A stretch of DNA of 64,000 nucleotides. It comes from Bacteroidota bacterium. Its GTDB lineage: Bacteria > Bacteroidota > Bacteroidia > 2-12-FULL-35-15. Position numbers and translations under genes: made by a program. Position 1 is the first letter of the stretch; each line of letters starts with the position of its first letter. The stretch is taken from the NCBI GenBank assembly GCA_029237775.1, contig JAQZBR010000002.1:186001-250000 (forward strand). Reading direction: 5' to 3'. Positions 34,812 to 43,702 of the stretch are shown here, piece after piece. The notes beneath the pieces were generated by a model, which was not told where the DNA came from, did not search any database, and saw nothing but the letters and a program-made list of their open reading frames with translations.

Positions 34812-35610
34812 TTGCTGGGATTTGATCAACTTTAATACTTTTACTTTTATAGAATGTATATCCTATTGAAACTCCCAGATCCATCATTCTGACTACTGTA
34901 GGGTCGAATCCGGATTTTAAGCTGTGAATGTTCATACGTAGATCAATAAAAATTGCCGTTTTGTTTTTCAAAGGAAGATTTAAACCTATTCCTCCGATTA
35001 GGCCCAATTGGTCCTTTACCAATGCATGTTTTTTGTTGAACATCTCTTCCTTGCTTTCCGAAGACTGGTATGGCAAATAGGAAGTGAATTCTCGCGTCCA
35101 TTTTCCTGTGATTATTCTGGAGTCCTCCCTAGCCCCGTAACCACCACAAAGTAAATACAGCCTCCACTTTTTAACTATCATTATTCGCGCTAACAAGGCA
35201 GCTTCAGTTTTTTTTATATCAACATTGAATGAACCGCATGAACTACTGCTGGCTGGCTTTCCGTGTGAGCTATAACAATAAGAAATTGATTGGCTAGTTA
35301 GAGCGTAACCCGGTTCAAGGATAAGAGAAAATCTTTTAGCGCCTGCGACAGTAATCTGGCAAGCTAAATCGCAGAATGTTCCCGTTTTGCCCCCGCGAAA
35401 AGCCACGCTTTTATTTTCGGAATCACCGTCCGCTGTAGCCCATTGCGGTGAGGTAATTCCTCCGCCAATCCTTCCGGACAGTTCTAAATGTATTGTAATA
35501 GAAGAGCCTCTTACGGCTGTCGAATCTGATTTTCCGCCTTTTTGATGAATATCCCCATTACCGAAGCAGTATGTAGAAAAAAACAAGGAGGTAAAGAAAA
35601 GTACCCGCAT
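34801..35610 (-). CDS. Outer-membrane barrel-like protein, tandem paralogue 1
   Basis: A 269-residue exported protein, first gene of the paralogous trio. Signal peptide 1-18 (FFTSLFFSTYCFG). Family landmarks are IHLELSGRIGGGITSPQWA, FCDLACQITVAGAKRFSLILEPGYALTSQSISYC, KTEAALLARIMIVKKWRLYLLCGGYGARED, KDQLGLIGGIGLNLPLKNKTAIFIDLRMNIHSL and MDLGVSIGYTFYKSKS. It is richer in Cys than its paralogues and has diverged most in the loops. The 108 bases to divergent sucC hold the sucC promoter but no exact TAnnTTTG on this strand. Confidence 0.72.
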   Translation of the reverse strand: MRVLFFTSLFFSTYCFGNGDIHQKGGKSDSTAVRGSSITIHLELSGRIGGGITSPQWATADGDSENKSVAFRGGKTGTFCDLACQITVAGAKRFSLILEPGYALTSQSISYCYSSHGKPASSSSCGSFNVDIKKTEAALLARIMIVKKWRLYLLCGGYGAREDSRIITGKWTREFTSYLPYQSSESKEEMFNKKHALVKDQLGLIGGIGLNLPLKNKTAIFIDLRMNIHSLKSGFDPTVVRMMDLGVSIGYTFYKSKSIKVDQIPANDY

Positions 35611-35658
35611 AAGTGAGAATTTAAAGCCAAATTAAACAAATCTCACTATAAAACTAAT

Positions 35659-35689
35659 TTGATAATATTCAATAAAAAACATACTTTTG
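35659..35689 (+). promoter_or_regulatory. Promoter of sucC
   Basis: TTG (35659-35661), a 20-base spacer and TACTTTTG (35682-35689), matching Bacteroidota -33/-7 elements; the ATG follows 29 bases later. Confidence 0.7.
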
Positions 35690-35718
35690 GGACTCTTAAT
35701 TAAAACTAACCAAGTATT

Positions 35719-36930
35719 ATGAATATACACGAGTATCAGGGTAAAGCCATCTTAAAAAGTTTTGGTGTTGCCATCCAGGAAGGTATTGTTGCAGATACAC
35801 CGGAACAAGCCGTTGACGCTGCCAAAGAATTGCAAAAAACTACAGGCACCGGATGGTGGGTTGTGAAGTCGCAGATCCATGCAGGTGGACGCGGTAAAGG
35901 TAAGATCGAAGGAACTGAACAGCGTGGTGTTGCTTTGGCAAAATCTCTAGATGATGTTAAAACGATCTCTAAAAATATCCTTGGAAACCAGTTGATCACT
36001 TTACAGACAGGCGAAAAAGGTAAAAAAGTAAATAAGGTTCTTATAGCGCAGGATGTTTATTATCCGGGAGAAACTCCTACAAAAGAGTTTTACGTTTCTG
36101 TTCTTCTTGACCGTGCTAAAGGCCGCAATACGATCATGTATTCAACAGAAGGCGGAATGGACATCGAAACTGTTGCACACGATACTCCTCATTTGATCTT
36201 TAAAGAAGAGATCGATCCTAAAGTTGGTTTGCGTGATTTCCAGTGCCGCAAGATCGCTTTCAACCTTGGTTTATCAGGTGAAGCATTAAAGCAAATGACA
36301 AAATTTATTGCTTCTCTTTACAAAGCATACGATAATATCGATGCATCAATGTTCGAGATCAATCCTGTTCTTAAAACATCTGACAATAAGATCATCGCTG
36401 TAGATTCTAAAGTTACTTTCGATGGTAACGGTTTATTCCGTCACCCTGATTTTGCCGCGTTACGCGATACTTCAGAAGAAGATCCTACAGAGGTTGAAGC
36501 AGGTTCATTCGGGTTGAATTACGTGAAGCTTGACGGTAACGTTGGCTGTATGGTGAATGGTGCCGGATTAGCAATGGCAACAATGGATATCATCAAGTTA
36601 TCAGGCGGAGACCCTGCTAATTTCCTTGATGTTGGAGGTACTGCAAATGCTGCACGCGTTGAACAGGCATTCCGCATCATCTTAAAAGATCCTAAAGTAA
36701 AAGCGATCCTTGTGAATATTTTCGGTGGTATTGTTCGTTGTGACCGTGTTGCTCAGGGTATTGTTGACGCTTATAAGAACATGGGTAATATCAATGTTCC
36801 TATCATCATCCGCTTACAGGGAACTAACGCTGTTGAAGCGAAAAAGATCATCGATGAGTCCGGATTAAAAGTTTATTCTGCAATTGCATTGCAGGAAGCA
36901 GCTGACCTTGTGAAAAAAGTGTTAAGCTAA
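35719..36930 (+). CDS. sucC: ADP-forming succinyl-CoA ligase, beta subunit
   Basis: A 403-residue ATP-grasp subunit of succinyl-CoA synthetase (TCA cycle; substrate-level phosphorylation). It starts [22 protein letters not shown], has [16 protein letters not shown] in the ATP-grasp domain, [33 protein letters not shown] for metal binding, and the CoA-ligase part [32 protein letters not shown] and [16 protein letters not shown]. sucD is not adjacent, which is common in Bacteroidota. A strong terminator follows. Confidence 0.97.
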   Translation: MNIHEYQGKAILKSFGVAIQEGIVADTPEQAVDAAKELQKTTGTGWWVVKSQIHAGGRGKGKIEGTEQRGVALAKSLDDVKTISKNILGNQLITLQTGEKGKKVNKVLIAQDVYYPGETPTKEFYVSVLLDRAKGRNTIMYSTEGGMDIETVAHDTPHLIFKEEIDPKVGLRDFQCRKIAFNLGLSGEALKQMTKFIASLYKAYDNIDASMFEINPVLKTSDNKIIAVDSKVTFDGNGLFRHPDFAALRDTSEEDPTEVEAGSFGLNYVKLDGNVGCMVNGAGLAMATMDIIKLSGGDPANFLDVGGTANAARVEQAFRIILKDPKVKAILVNIFGGIVRCDRVAQGIVDAYKNMGNINVPIIIRLQGTNAVEAKKIIDESGLKVYSAIALQEAADLVKKVLS

Positions 36931-36947
36931 TTAATATATTACTATTG

Positions 36948-36978
36948 AAAGGGAGCGTTCTCGCTCCCTTTTTTTTTA
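36948..36978 (+). terminator. Rho-independent terminator of sucC
   Basis: Stem AAAGGGAGCG/CGCTCCCTTT (36948-36957, 36962-36971), 4-base loop, long T run. Confidence 0.93.
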
Positions 36979-36990
36979 CTCTAAATTATA

Positions 36991-37848
36991 ATGTTTACAA
37001 AACAAATGACAAACAAATTCTTATCACTTATTCTGCTTACAGGTGTATCAACTTTTTCATTCGCGCAGGAAACCACGTCCCTTACCAAAAACAAAGAAAT
37101 CTCTGTTGTTGCGGGTATGCAAGCTACAAAGATCAATAATTCAAGCCTCAAGCAGGATGAGAACGTAACGATCGATAATGGAAATGGTTATAACTTCAGC
37201 TTTGAATTCAGTAAATACATTAAGAACCGCATTGGCTTTGGTTTCGGAGTAGGATTATCTTCTTACAATCAAAAATATTATGAAAAAGGATTGCTGCAGC
37301 TGGTGAATCAGACAGATAAGGACGGGATGGCTTATGATAAATGGATCAGCTCAGATCTTGAACACACTAATAAACTTATGTATGCGAACATACCTATCAA
37401 CATACATTTGCTGCTCGGCAATTCATCTCGTTTTTATGGTTTCATAGACGCAGGGATCGTTAACCAGTTCCTTGTTCAGGGTACTTATTCAAAAGAAGGC
37501 AGCGTGGAAACAATGGCGAGATACTCAACCGACAATCCATACTTTTTTATTCTCACACAGAACAATTCCTATTATGATATGAAGTTTACAGCGGTTTCTA
37601 AAAAAGACACTGAAAGATATAAATTCTACAATATGTCATTCCACCTTTCAGCAGGAATAGCTGCAGCAATGACTGATAAGCTCTTCCTAAAGGTTCAGCC
37701 ATTTTTGAATTTCGGCAATTCCGATATTTCAGGAGCTAATCTAAAAGGGAAAGAATATGAGAATGCATTCGGTGAAAAATCAGAATACAAGCCGACCAAG
37801 TTATTTGCAGCAGGAATCAATGTAGGCTTTGCTTTTAATCTCGATTAA
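36991..37848 (+). CDS. Outer-membrane beta-barrel protein
   Basis: A 285-residue exported protein with signal peptide (TNKFLSLILLTGVSTFSFAQ) and a barrel pattern of paired strands: NGYNFSFEFSKYIKNRIGFGFGVGLSSYNQKYYE, LMYANIPINIHLLLGNSSRFYGFIDAGIVNQF, MSFHLSAGIAAAMTDKLFLKVQPFLNFG and a last strand FAAGINVGFAFNLD. This is the OmpA/PorT-type small barrel common in Bacteroidota, with no specific function assigned. The start may be ATG 36991 or 37006. It lies between two terminators and so is monocistronic. Confidence 0.75.
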   Translation: MFTKQMTNKFLSLILLTGVSTFSFAQETTSLTKNKEISVVAGMQATKINNSSLKQDENVTIDNGNGYNFSFEFSKYIKNRIGFGFGVGLSSYNQKYYEKGLLQLVNQTDKDGMAYDKWISSDLEHTNKLMYANIPINIHLLLGNSSRFYGFIDAGIVNQFLVQGTYSKEGSVETMARYSTDNPYFFILTQNNSYYDMKFTAVSKKDTERYKFYNMSFHLSAGIAAAMTDKLFLKVQPFLNFGNSDISGANLKGKEYENAFGEKSEYKPTKLFAAGINVGFAFNLD

Positions 37849-37868
37849 ATAAGAAGATGTAATAATTG

Positions 37869-37893
37869 AAAGAGAGGTTTTCCTCTCTTTTTT
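37869..37893 (+). terminator. Rho-independent terminator
   Basis: Stem AAAGAGAGG/CCTCTCTTT with TTTT loop and T-rich tail, 20 bases after the barrel gene stop. Confidence 0.85.
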
Positions 37894-37933
37894 ATTTTTA
37901 TAACTGATATATATTTCTTTCAATTTTTTTGTC

Positions 37934-39178
37934 TTGACGAATCCTGAAACATATAATATTCTTATCATAGGCTCTGTGTGGCCGGAGCCTGGCTCTTCGG
38001 CTGCCGGCAGTCGTATGCTCCAGCTGATAAATATTTTTCAGGAACAGGGCTGGCAGGTCACCTTTGCGTCTGCAGCTGCTGACAGTGAATTCGCTGTTGA
38101 CCTTTCTTTAATTGATGTAGCTAAGGAAACTGTTCAACTTAATAACTCCTCTTTCGATTCATTCGTAAAAGGCCTCGCCCCGAAAATTGTGATGTTCGAC
38201 CGCTTTATGACGGAAGAGCAATTCGGATGGAGAGTTGCCGAAAATTGTCCTGACGCCTTACGGATCTTAGATACAGAAGACCTGCATTGCTTAAGAAGCG
38301 CAAGGCAGACAGCATGGAAAGAAAAACGAGCCTTCAATGAAAATGACCTTCTTAATGATATTGCAAAAAGGGAGATCGCAAGTATTTACAGATGTGATCT
38401 GTCGCTCATCATTTCACAATATGAAATGAAATTACTGAAAGATTTTTTTAAGGTTAATGATGCTTTGTTAATGTATTTGCCTTTTCTTTTAGATGAAGTT
38501 AAAGACGATTTTATTCCTTTTGAAGAGCGGAAGAATTTCATTTCAATCGGAAATTTCCTTCACGAGCCAAATTGGAACACTGTGCTGTATTTAAAGGAAG
38601 AGATCTGGCCATTGATCAGAAAGGCATTGCCCGAAGCAGAAATAAATATCTATGGTGCTTATCCATCTCCAAAGGTACAGCAATTGAATAACCCTAAAGA
38701 AGGATTCAATATCAAAGGGAGGGCTGACTCCGCAAAGGAGGTTATTGAACGATCAAGGGTTTTGTTGGCGCCATTACGGTTCGGAGCCGGATTAAAAGGC
38801 AAGCTGATTGACGCGATGCTCCACGGAACTCCGAATGTAACAACCGATATTGGTGCTGAAGCGATGCATGAAGGTATGGAATGGCCGGGAATAGTAACGA
38901 ATGACAAAAATGACTTTGCAGATGCAGCTGTTAAATTATATCAGGACAATAAGCTTTGGCAGCGATCCCAGAACAACGGGATCAAGATCATCAATGAATT
39001 ATTTCAGAAAAAAGATTTTGATAAGAATTTTGTTAGAACAATTTTGGAAATCTCTGAAAATCTGGTGAATCATAGAAGAAATAATTTTACCGGTCAAATG
39101 CTTATGCATCACACGATATCCGCAAGCAAGTATATGAGTAAATGGATCGAGGAGAAGAATAAAATACAAAAGCCCTGA
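37934..39178 (+). CDS. Glycosyltransferase (GT-B fold, group 1-like)
   Basis: A 414-residue protein with the GT-B layout. The N-terminal half starts NILIIGSVWPEPGSSAAGSRMLQLINIFQEQGW, the C-terminal donor domain has FISIGNFLHEPNWNTVLYLKEEIWPLIRKALPEAEINIYGAYPS and SRVLLAPLRFGAGLKGKLIDAMLHGTPNVTTDIGAEAM, where Glu and the Gly-rich loop contact the nucleotide sugar. The start appears to be TTG at 37934; no in-frame ATG precedes the first conserved strand. It probably adds a sugar to a surface glycan or protein. It stands alone, ended by a hairpin shared with the convergent gene. Confidence 0.78.
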   Translation: MTNPETYNILIIGSVWPEPGSSAAGSRMLQLINIFQEQGWQVTFASAAADSEFAVDLSLIDVAKETVQLNNSSFDSFVKGLAPKIVMFDRFMTEEQFGWRVAENCPDALRILDTEDLHCLRSARQTAWKEKRAFNENDLLNDIAKREIASIYRCDLSLIISQYEMKLLKDFFKVNDALLMYLPFLLDEVKDDFIPFEERKNFISIGNFLHEPNWNTVLYLKEEIWPLIRKALPEAEINIYGAYPSPKVQQLNNPKEGFNIKGRADSAKEVIERSRVLLAPLRFGAGLKGKLIDAMLHGTPNVTTDIGAEAMHEGMEWPGIVTNDKNDFADAAVKLYQDNKLWQRSQNNGIKIINELFQKKDFDKNFVRTILEISENLVNHRRNNFTGQMLMHHTISASKYMSKWIEEKNKIQKP

Positions 39179-39195
39179 TTTTTCAGGGCTTTTGT
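39166..39195. terminator. Bidirectional terminator
   Basis: Stem ACAAAAGCCCTGA/TCAGGGCTTTTGT (39166-39178, 39183-39195), with T-rich ends on both strands. It overlaps the stop codon of the glycosyltransferase and ends 6 bases before the stop of the convergent T9SS cargo. Confidence 0.9.
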
Positions 39196-39200
39196 ATTTA

Positions 39201-41345
39201 TTAATTTTTTATCAGCTTGTAATGGATAACCGATCTGTCTGTTGTTATCTGCAAGAGATAAACACCGTTTGAATGGTTGTTGAGGTCTAAGGACTTGTTA
39301 TACCTGCCATTAAAGTTGCCGATCTGTTCGTTGTAAATTACCTTTCCTGCTATATTCATAATCTCAATATGAATACTTTTGCTACTGAGGTCTTCAAACA
39401 TTACATTGATCTTATTCTGTGCAGGATTCGGAAATACAGCCAGCTCGTAATTGTGTTCATCCTTCATTCCAAGAGGGAATTCGATCGTATTTAAGGCAGT
39501 ATTTGTTACTATGGGTGAATTAAAATCAAAATAGATAAATGCAGTATTTCTTATTTCATCTCCCGGCTGCAACCCTGCGTCCGGGGAGATCGAATACTTC
39601 ACAAAGCCATGGCTTCCCGCTTCATTACTTGAACTGTCGGCAAGCATGATATTACTGAAATTGAACTTCAGCACATTGCCGGGAAGCAGAGATGTTGTTT
39701 GGGGATGGCTGCTCGAAATAACTTCTAATGAAGAAACATCAACATCAGCATCCAGGGTGTCAAGGATATATATATTAAAAGCCGGAGCTGTTCCGGTGTT
39801 CTGGAAATTGATAATGTATTCTAACTTAGCCGTAGAAGCCGGAATGAAACCCTGTTGCCCCACGCCACTTGGTTCAACAAGCTTGTTGTTCGGATCATAT
39901 GAATTGCCGACTATGAACGATCTCGTAAAAATATTATTCGCGGGATCTGCATCTCCTATGACTGGTGAGATCATCAGTGTAAAGTGAACTGTATCACTAC
40001 CTGTAGCTGTAACTGCAGTTGTATATTGAAAAGCGTACATATTACCATACAAATTTATTGAGTTGATGTCGGCCACATTCCATTTCAATGTATCACCGTT
40101 GATAATATCCGGTGGCGTGAACGAAGGAGCAGGGCCGGCATAACTTACCAACGGATCCATAACAAGTGTTACCTGACCCGGACTCGGAGTATTGTTGCAT
40201 TCAGGACTTGAATTGGCAACATTTAAGAACATTGTGTTAGTCTGACCCGGAAAGAAGGCAATGCCTGAAACTAAAATAGAACTGGCGATTAAATTATTTG
40301 CGTTGCAGCTTACTGCGAAGTTCTCGGTGTTAATTGCTGTTCCCGTCACGGTGGTTAAATGAGCGAGACTGGCAGGGCAAGTAACTGAATAGGAAGCGGA
40401 GGGTATAACTTCAATAGTATAGCTGCCTGCAGGCACATCAAAGAAATAATATCCGTATGGGTCTGTCCAGGTCATCGCTACGAACATACCTGCCTGAGAC
40501 AGCTTGATTTGGGCATTAGGGAGATAGTTTTCAGACGAATCCTGAGCGCAGCTTGAATTAAGGTCTGCATAAACCCTGCCTGTAAGGGTCCCACATGTGT
40601 CAATAGTTACCAGTACACTGTCGCTGTAATTACAGGCAGGTGTTGTGCTTGTATAAGTGACGCGATAATACCCTGATGCGTTGACAGTTGCCGGAGTAAT
40701 GACAGGATTTTTCAAAGCGGAACTGAACCCATTCGGGCCGGTCCAATTATAATTACCTGCCCCTAAATGATTGGTTGCTACCAACTGCAATGTTCCATCA
40801 ACACAAACAGGAGAATTGTAAAAAGCGTTTGTTACACATGCATCGTCCGCGGATAAGCTTGCGGTGCCACCTGTCTGGGTAAAATTAACCGAACCCGGAA
40901 CATTGGAATAATTGGTGATCATGATAATGTAATACATCCCTGCGATAGCATTGTTTATATCCAGCTGTTCAGTTACGGCTGTGGAATAGCTGCAGTCTAT
41001 AGAATTAGGTCCGGTCAGCATACCGGTGCAAGGGGCTGTTGGTGAGGCAAATGGCCCCCAGCAAATAAAATCAACGTCCAGCCCATTAGCAAAGTTATCA
41101 TATTGACTTATGGTCATGATCAGATTTCCCGGGTTCTCAATTTTCAGATAGAACCAGGCCGGATTTGGTTGTGTTGACAGGCATGCGTAATTCGGGCCAG
41201 TTTCAGCGGTGATATTGGTGGGAGAAGCGAATGTTGTAGAGTTTGACCAAATTGGGATAGCAGTTATACAGGTTGGCGAAATCTGAGCAAGACTAAATGA
41301 GAGGTTTATAATCAAAAACAAAAAAAGGGGAATAGTTCTTTTCAT
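39201..41345 (-). CDS. T9SS type A cargo with SdrD B-like and DUF11/DUF7619-like repeats
   Basis: A 714-residue secreted protein. Signal peptide 1-20. Order: an N-terminal beta domain with Cys pairs (WFYLKIENPGNLIMTISQYD), an Ig-like domain (NYNWTGPNGFSSALKNPVIT), an SdrD B/Cna-B-like domain (GRVYADLNSSCAQDSSENYLPNAQIKL...YFFDVPAGSYTIEV), a conserved-repeat domain (DPNNKLVEPSGVGQQGFI, TAKLEYIINFQNTGTAPAFNIYILDTLDADVD, IRNTAFIYFDFNSPIVTNT), and a type A sorting domain (LAVFPNPAQNKINVMFEDL, SNGVYLLQITTDRSVIHYKLIK). It is probably displayed on the surface. Monocistronic. Confidence 0.9.
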   Translation of the reverse strand: MKRTIPLFLFLIINLSFSLAQISPTCITAIPIWSNSTTFASPTNITAETGPNYACLSTQPNPAWFYLKIENPGNLIMTISQYDNFANGLDVDFICWGPFASPTAPCTGMLTGPNSIDCSYSTAVTEQLDINNAIAGMYYIIMITNYSNVPGSVNFTQTGGTASLSADDACVTNAFYNSPVCVDGTLQLVATNHLGAGNYNWTGPNGFSSALKNPVITPATVNASGYYRVTYTSTTPACNYSDSVLVTIDTCGTLTGRVYADLNSSCAQDSSENYLPNAQIKLSQAGMFVAMTWTDPYGYYFFDVPAGSYTIEVIPSASYSVTCPASLAHLTTVTGTAINTENFAVSCNANNLIASSILVSGIAFFPGQTNTMFLNVANSSPECNNTPSPGQVTLVMDPLVSYAGPAPSFTPPDIINGDTLKWNVADINSINLYGNMYAFQYTTAVTATGSDTVHFTLMISPVIGDADPANNIFTRSFIVGNSYDPNNKLVEPSGVGQQGFIPASTAKLEYIINFQNTGTAPAFNIYILDTLDADVDVSSLEVISSSHPQTTSLLPGNVLKFNFSNIMLADSSSNEAGSHGFVKYSISPDAGLQPGDEIRNTAFIYFDFNSPIVTNTALNTIEFPLGMKDEHNYELAVFPNPAQNKINVMFEDLSSKSIHIEIMNIAGKVIYNEQIGNFNGRYNKSLDLNNHSNGVYLLQITTDRSVIHYKLIKN

Positions 41346-41364
41346 AAGAGTTAGTTTATATAAT

Positions 41365-41372
41365 CAAATTTA
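41365..41372 (-). promoter_or_regulatory. -7 box (TAAATTTG) of the 714-residue cargo gene
   Basis: Exact TAnnTTTG on the minus strand, 19 bases before the ATG at 41345. A TTG (plus-strand CAA at 41393-41395) lies 20 bases further upstream, the usual -33 spacing. Confidence 0.6.
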
Positions 41373-41458
41373 AATTATATAAATAAACAAGTCAATTAAA
41401 ATAATTATATGATAAAATATAGAAAACCAGTCAGCGGTAATTAGACTCAGGTTGGATT

Positions 41459-42235
41459 TCAAATGATTTTCTCGATAAGCAGGTTGACTACTTCTACTAA
41501 GATCAGAACAATTACCACAACCTCCAGGAAGGCGCTCTTTCGTTGATGCATCAGATCGATAAGGAGACTCATATTCTCCTTGATAATAGCCAGCTCTTCC
41601 TGAATATTTCTGTAACGGGCCTGCAAGTCAAATGTTTTTTTCAGCTCAATGTCGATCTTGTAAAGCTCTTCATCTTCCCATGTTTCGGGAACCGAATCAA
41701 AAATGTAAAGTGTGTCATTGATGCTGTTTCTGAAATTGATGATCTTCCCAATGAATTGATTAAGCTTTTTGCCCGAGAAATCCAGCTTGCCTTTTTGTTC
41801 CAGAAATAACGTGTGCTGATTGGTTGCCTGTAAAAGCAACTCAGTTTGATTCGAATAGTAATCCAGCGCAACCGATTGCGACACATTCAGCATTATTATC
41901 CTTAATCCCTCCACGCTTGGCTTAACTAGTTCAATTTTAGTGTGTCCGAATTTGTTTTCAGCGGCATTTGTTTCTACCCACAATTCATCTGTCAGCTGAC
42001 TCTCAAAATGATTTTTACAGTAGGGTTTTGCGAACTGAATAAAATCATTCACCTCTTTTTCGTTTGGGTTACTAAAGGCAACAACTCCGTAACGAAAAAC
42101 ATAGATAAACTGATAAGGGCCTGTTTCATAGAAAAGCTCATCCGAATCGGAATGGATCAGCGCTTTGTCATAAGAGGCTTTAAAAGCTTTTATGTCAATA
42201 CTGTCGGCTATCTGAGAGGATAATATTTTGAACAT
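41459..42235 (-). CDS. RMD1/DUF155 family protein
   Basis: A 258-residue protein of the RMD1/YagE (DUF155) family, known from yeast Rmd1/Sif2 and bacteria; the molecular role is unclear. Landmarks are FKASYDKALIHSDSDELFYETGPYQFIYVFRYGVVAFSNPNEKEV near the N-terminus, WEDEELYKIDIELKKTFDLQARYRNIQEELAIIKEN, a coiled coil, and one C-terminal membrane helix (FLEVVVIVLILVEVVNLLI) preceded by HQRKSA, typical for the family. It is likely an inner-membrane-anchored cytoplasmic protein. Confidence 0.88.
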   Translation of the reverse strand: MFKILSSQIADSIDIKAFKASYDKALIHSDSDELFYETGPYQFIYVFRYGVVAFSNPNEKEVNDFIQFAKPYCKNHFESQLTDELWVETNAAENKFGHTKIELVKPSVEGLRIIMLNVSQSVALDYYSNQTELLLQATNQHTLFLEQKGKLDFSGKKLNQFIGKIINFRNSINDTLYIFDSVPETWEDEELYKIDIELKKTFDLQARYRNIQEELAIIKENMSLLIDLMHQRKSAFLEVVVIVLILVEVVNLLIEKII

Positions 42236-42321
42236 GGCGTGTCTTCTGATAAGTTCTGTGGAAAAAAATATGCCAGCATTCGGATGAATAAAATAAAAAA
42301 TGTATTTGCTGAATTATTTTA

Positions 42322-42329
42322 TACATTTG
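42322..42329 (+). promoter_or_regulatory. -7 box (TACATTTG) upstream of the small leader-like ORF
   Basis: Exact TAnnTTTG, ending 16 bases before the ATG at 42346. A clear -33 element at normal spacing is not seen. Confidence 0.5.
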
Positions 42330-42345
42330 CACCGATCAATTAAAA

Positions 42346-42459
42346 ATGACAATAGCCACAAATATCATTTCCACGATTATTAATTCCGTGATCTCCATCA
42401 CCGGAATGTGCTATTGTACCTGGCATATGCGATTTAATTGCATGCATATCTGCAGATAA
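42346..42459 (+). CDS. Leader-like small ORF, Ile/Thr/Ser-rich then Cys/Met-rich (37 aa)
   Basis: A 37-codon ORF between a -7 box and a terminator-like hairpin, upstream of the PAS-PP2C phosphatase. The first half (TIATNIISTIINSVISITG) is rich in Ile, Thr and Ser; the second (MCYCTWHMRFNCMHICR) has four Cys and three Met in 17 residues. The arrangement promoter, small ORF, hairpin, T run, gene is that of an attenuation leader. Cys/Met or Thr/Ile codons would be the sensed signal. The downstream gene is not an amino-acid biosynthesis gene, which is odd. It could also be a small regulatory or metal-binding peptide. Confidence 0.5.
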   Translation: MTIATNIISTIINSVISITGMCYCTWHMRFNCMHICR

Positions 42460-42503
42460 TTCCAGCTGAAAAGCAAACAATCATTTTTATTTTCCTGAAT
42501 TCA

Positions 42504-42528
42504 AAGGCACCGCCTTCTAATCTTTTTT
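42504..42528 (+). terminator. Attenuator-like hairpin ahead of the PAS-PP2C gene
   Basis: Stem AAGGC/GCCTT with a 3-base loop, then CTAATCTTTTTT, ending 4 bases before the ATG at 42533. The stem is short, so it is only a candidate. Confidence 0.4.
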
Positions 42529-42532
42529 GATC

Positions 42533-43693
42533 ATGTCATTAGTAACAGATAGTATACTTGAAAAGCTCAACAGTTTAATAGTTGTCGTTAACAGCAAAGG
42601 CGAAGTCGAATATGTGAGCCCTTCGGCAAAACGAATCCTCGGTTTTGAACCAGATGCTTTAATGGGTCAAGGATGGTGGGACTTAACCCGCGATAACGAT
42701 GCGGAAAGGAATGATATCCGAAGCTTAGCACTTAACCAGCTTAAGCAGGATTCACTGCTGGCCACTTTACCTTATGAACGTCTTCTGAAAACAGCTAACG
42801 GTGGGGAGAGATGGATCCTATGGAATACTTCCAAAGGCCCGATGAATACTTTGGTTGGTATCGGGCATGACATTACCGACAGAAAAAAAGCGGAGCAACA
42901 GTTGCTTAAAAAAAACAAAGAGCTTGAGCAGCACAACAAAGATATGGTTGACAGCATTACATATGCAAGCCGTATCCAGGAAGCCATTCTGCCTGATGTT
43001 CAACAGATCAGGAATGCATTCAAAGATGCTTTTGTCCTGTATCAACCAAAGGATGTTGTGAGCGGAGATTACTATTTTTTTCACAGAAAGAAAGATAAAG
43101 TGTTTGTAGCTGCGGTGGATTGTACAGGACACGGTGTACCCGGAGCACTCATGAGCTTCATTGCTAACAGTATTTTAAAGGAAGTCATCATCAAAAAAGG
43201 TTTGGAAGAGCCTTCTGAGATATTGTATGCCCTGGATGAAGAGCTATTTCTTTCGCTGAATAAGCAAAATAGTGATGGCGTGACAAACGATGGAATGGAT
43301 GTGGCTCTGGGAGTGTTCGATCTTTCCAAGAACACTCTGACTTATTCAGGCGCTTTCAGGCCAATGATCATGATCAGGGAAAATGAGATCATTGAATTTG
43401 ATCCAAATCGTTACCCGATCGGGTTTTACGGTGATGTAAAAAAGGAGTTTGTGTCGCGCACAATTGAATTACAAGAAAACGACACTTTCTATTTCTTTAC
43501 TGATGGCTATTGTGATCAGTTTGGAGGAGAGCTAAAAAAGAAGTTTAACAGAAGGCGTTTCAAAGAGCTTTTGCTTTCTGCGCAATCTATGGAAATGGAA
43601 GAGCAGGAGTCTTTTCTTCAATATGCATTATTGAATTGGAGACAGGAAGAGGAGCAGATGGATGATATATTGGTAATGGGTGTGAAGATATGA
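42533..43693 (+). CDS. PAS domain-containing PP2C/SpoIIE-type phosphatase
   Basis: A 386-residue cytoplasmic protein. A PAS domain at about 8-115 (LIVVVNSKGEVEYVSPSAKRILGFEPDALMGQGWWDL, WILWNTSKGPM) is followed by a coiled linker (HNKDMVDSITYASRIQEAILPD) and a SpoIIE/PP2C domain with metal Asp residues in DVVSGDYYFF, AVDCTGHGVPGALMSFI, GMDVALGVFD and FTDGYCDQFGG. It probably dephosphorylates a STAS-type anti-sigma antagonist in response to the PAS ligand. ATG 42533 is preferred over TTG 42527, which is inside the T run of the hairpin. No cognate anti-sigma gene is adjacent. Confidence 0.92.
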   Translation: MSLVTDSILEKLNSLIVVVNSKGEVEYVSPSAKRILGFEPDALMGQGWWDLTRDNDAERNDIRSLALNQLKQDSLLATLPYERLLKTANGGERWILWNTSKGPMNTLVGIGHDITDRKKAEQQLLKKNKELEQHNKDMVDSITYASRIQEAILPDVQQIRNAFKDAFVLYQPKDVVSGDYYFFHRKKDKVFVAAVDCTGHGVPGALMSFIANSILKEVIIKKGLEEPSEILYALDEELFLSLNKQNSDGVTNDGMDVALGVFDLSKNTLTYSGAFRPMIMIRENEIIEFDPNRYPIGFYGDVKKEFVSRTIELQENDTFYFFTDGYCDQFGGELKKKFNRRRFKELLLSAQSMEMEEQESFLQYALLNWRQEEEQMDDILVMGVKI

Positions 43694-43702
43694 TACTTTT
43701 GG

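Noticed and set aside
42346-42459. Classic threonine-operon leader
   Set aside because: The first half is Thr/Ile-rich, but the Cys/Met tail and the downstream phosphatase do not fit a thr operon, so I left it as an unassigned leader-like ORF.
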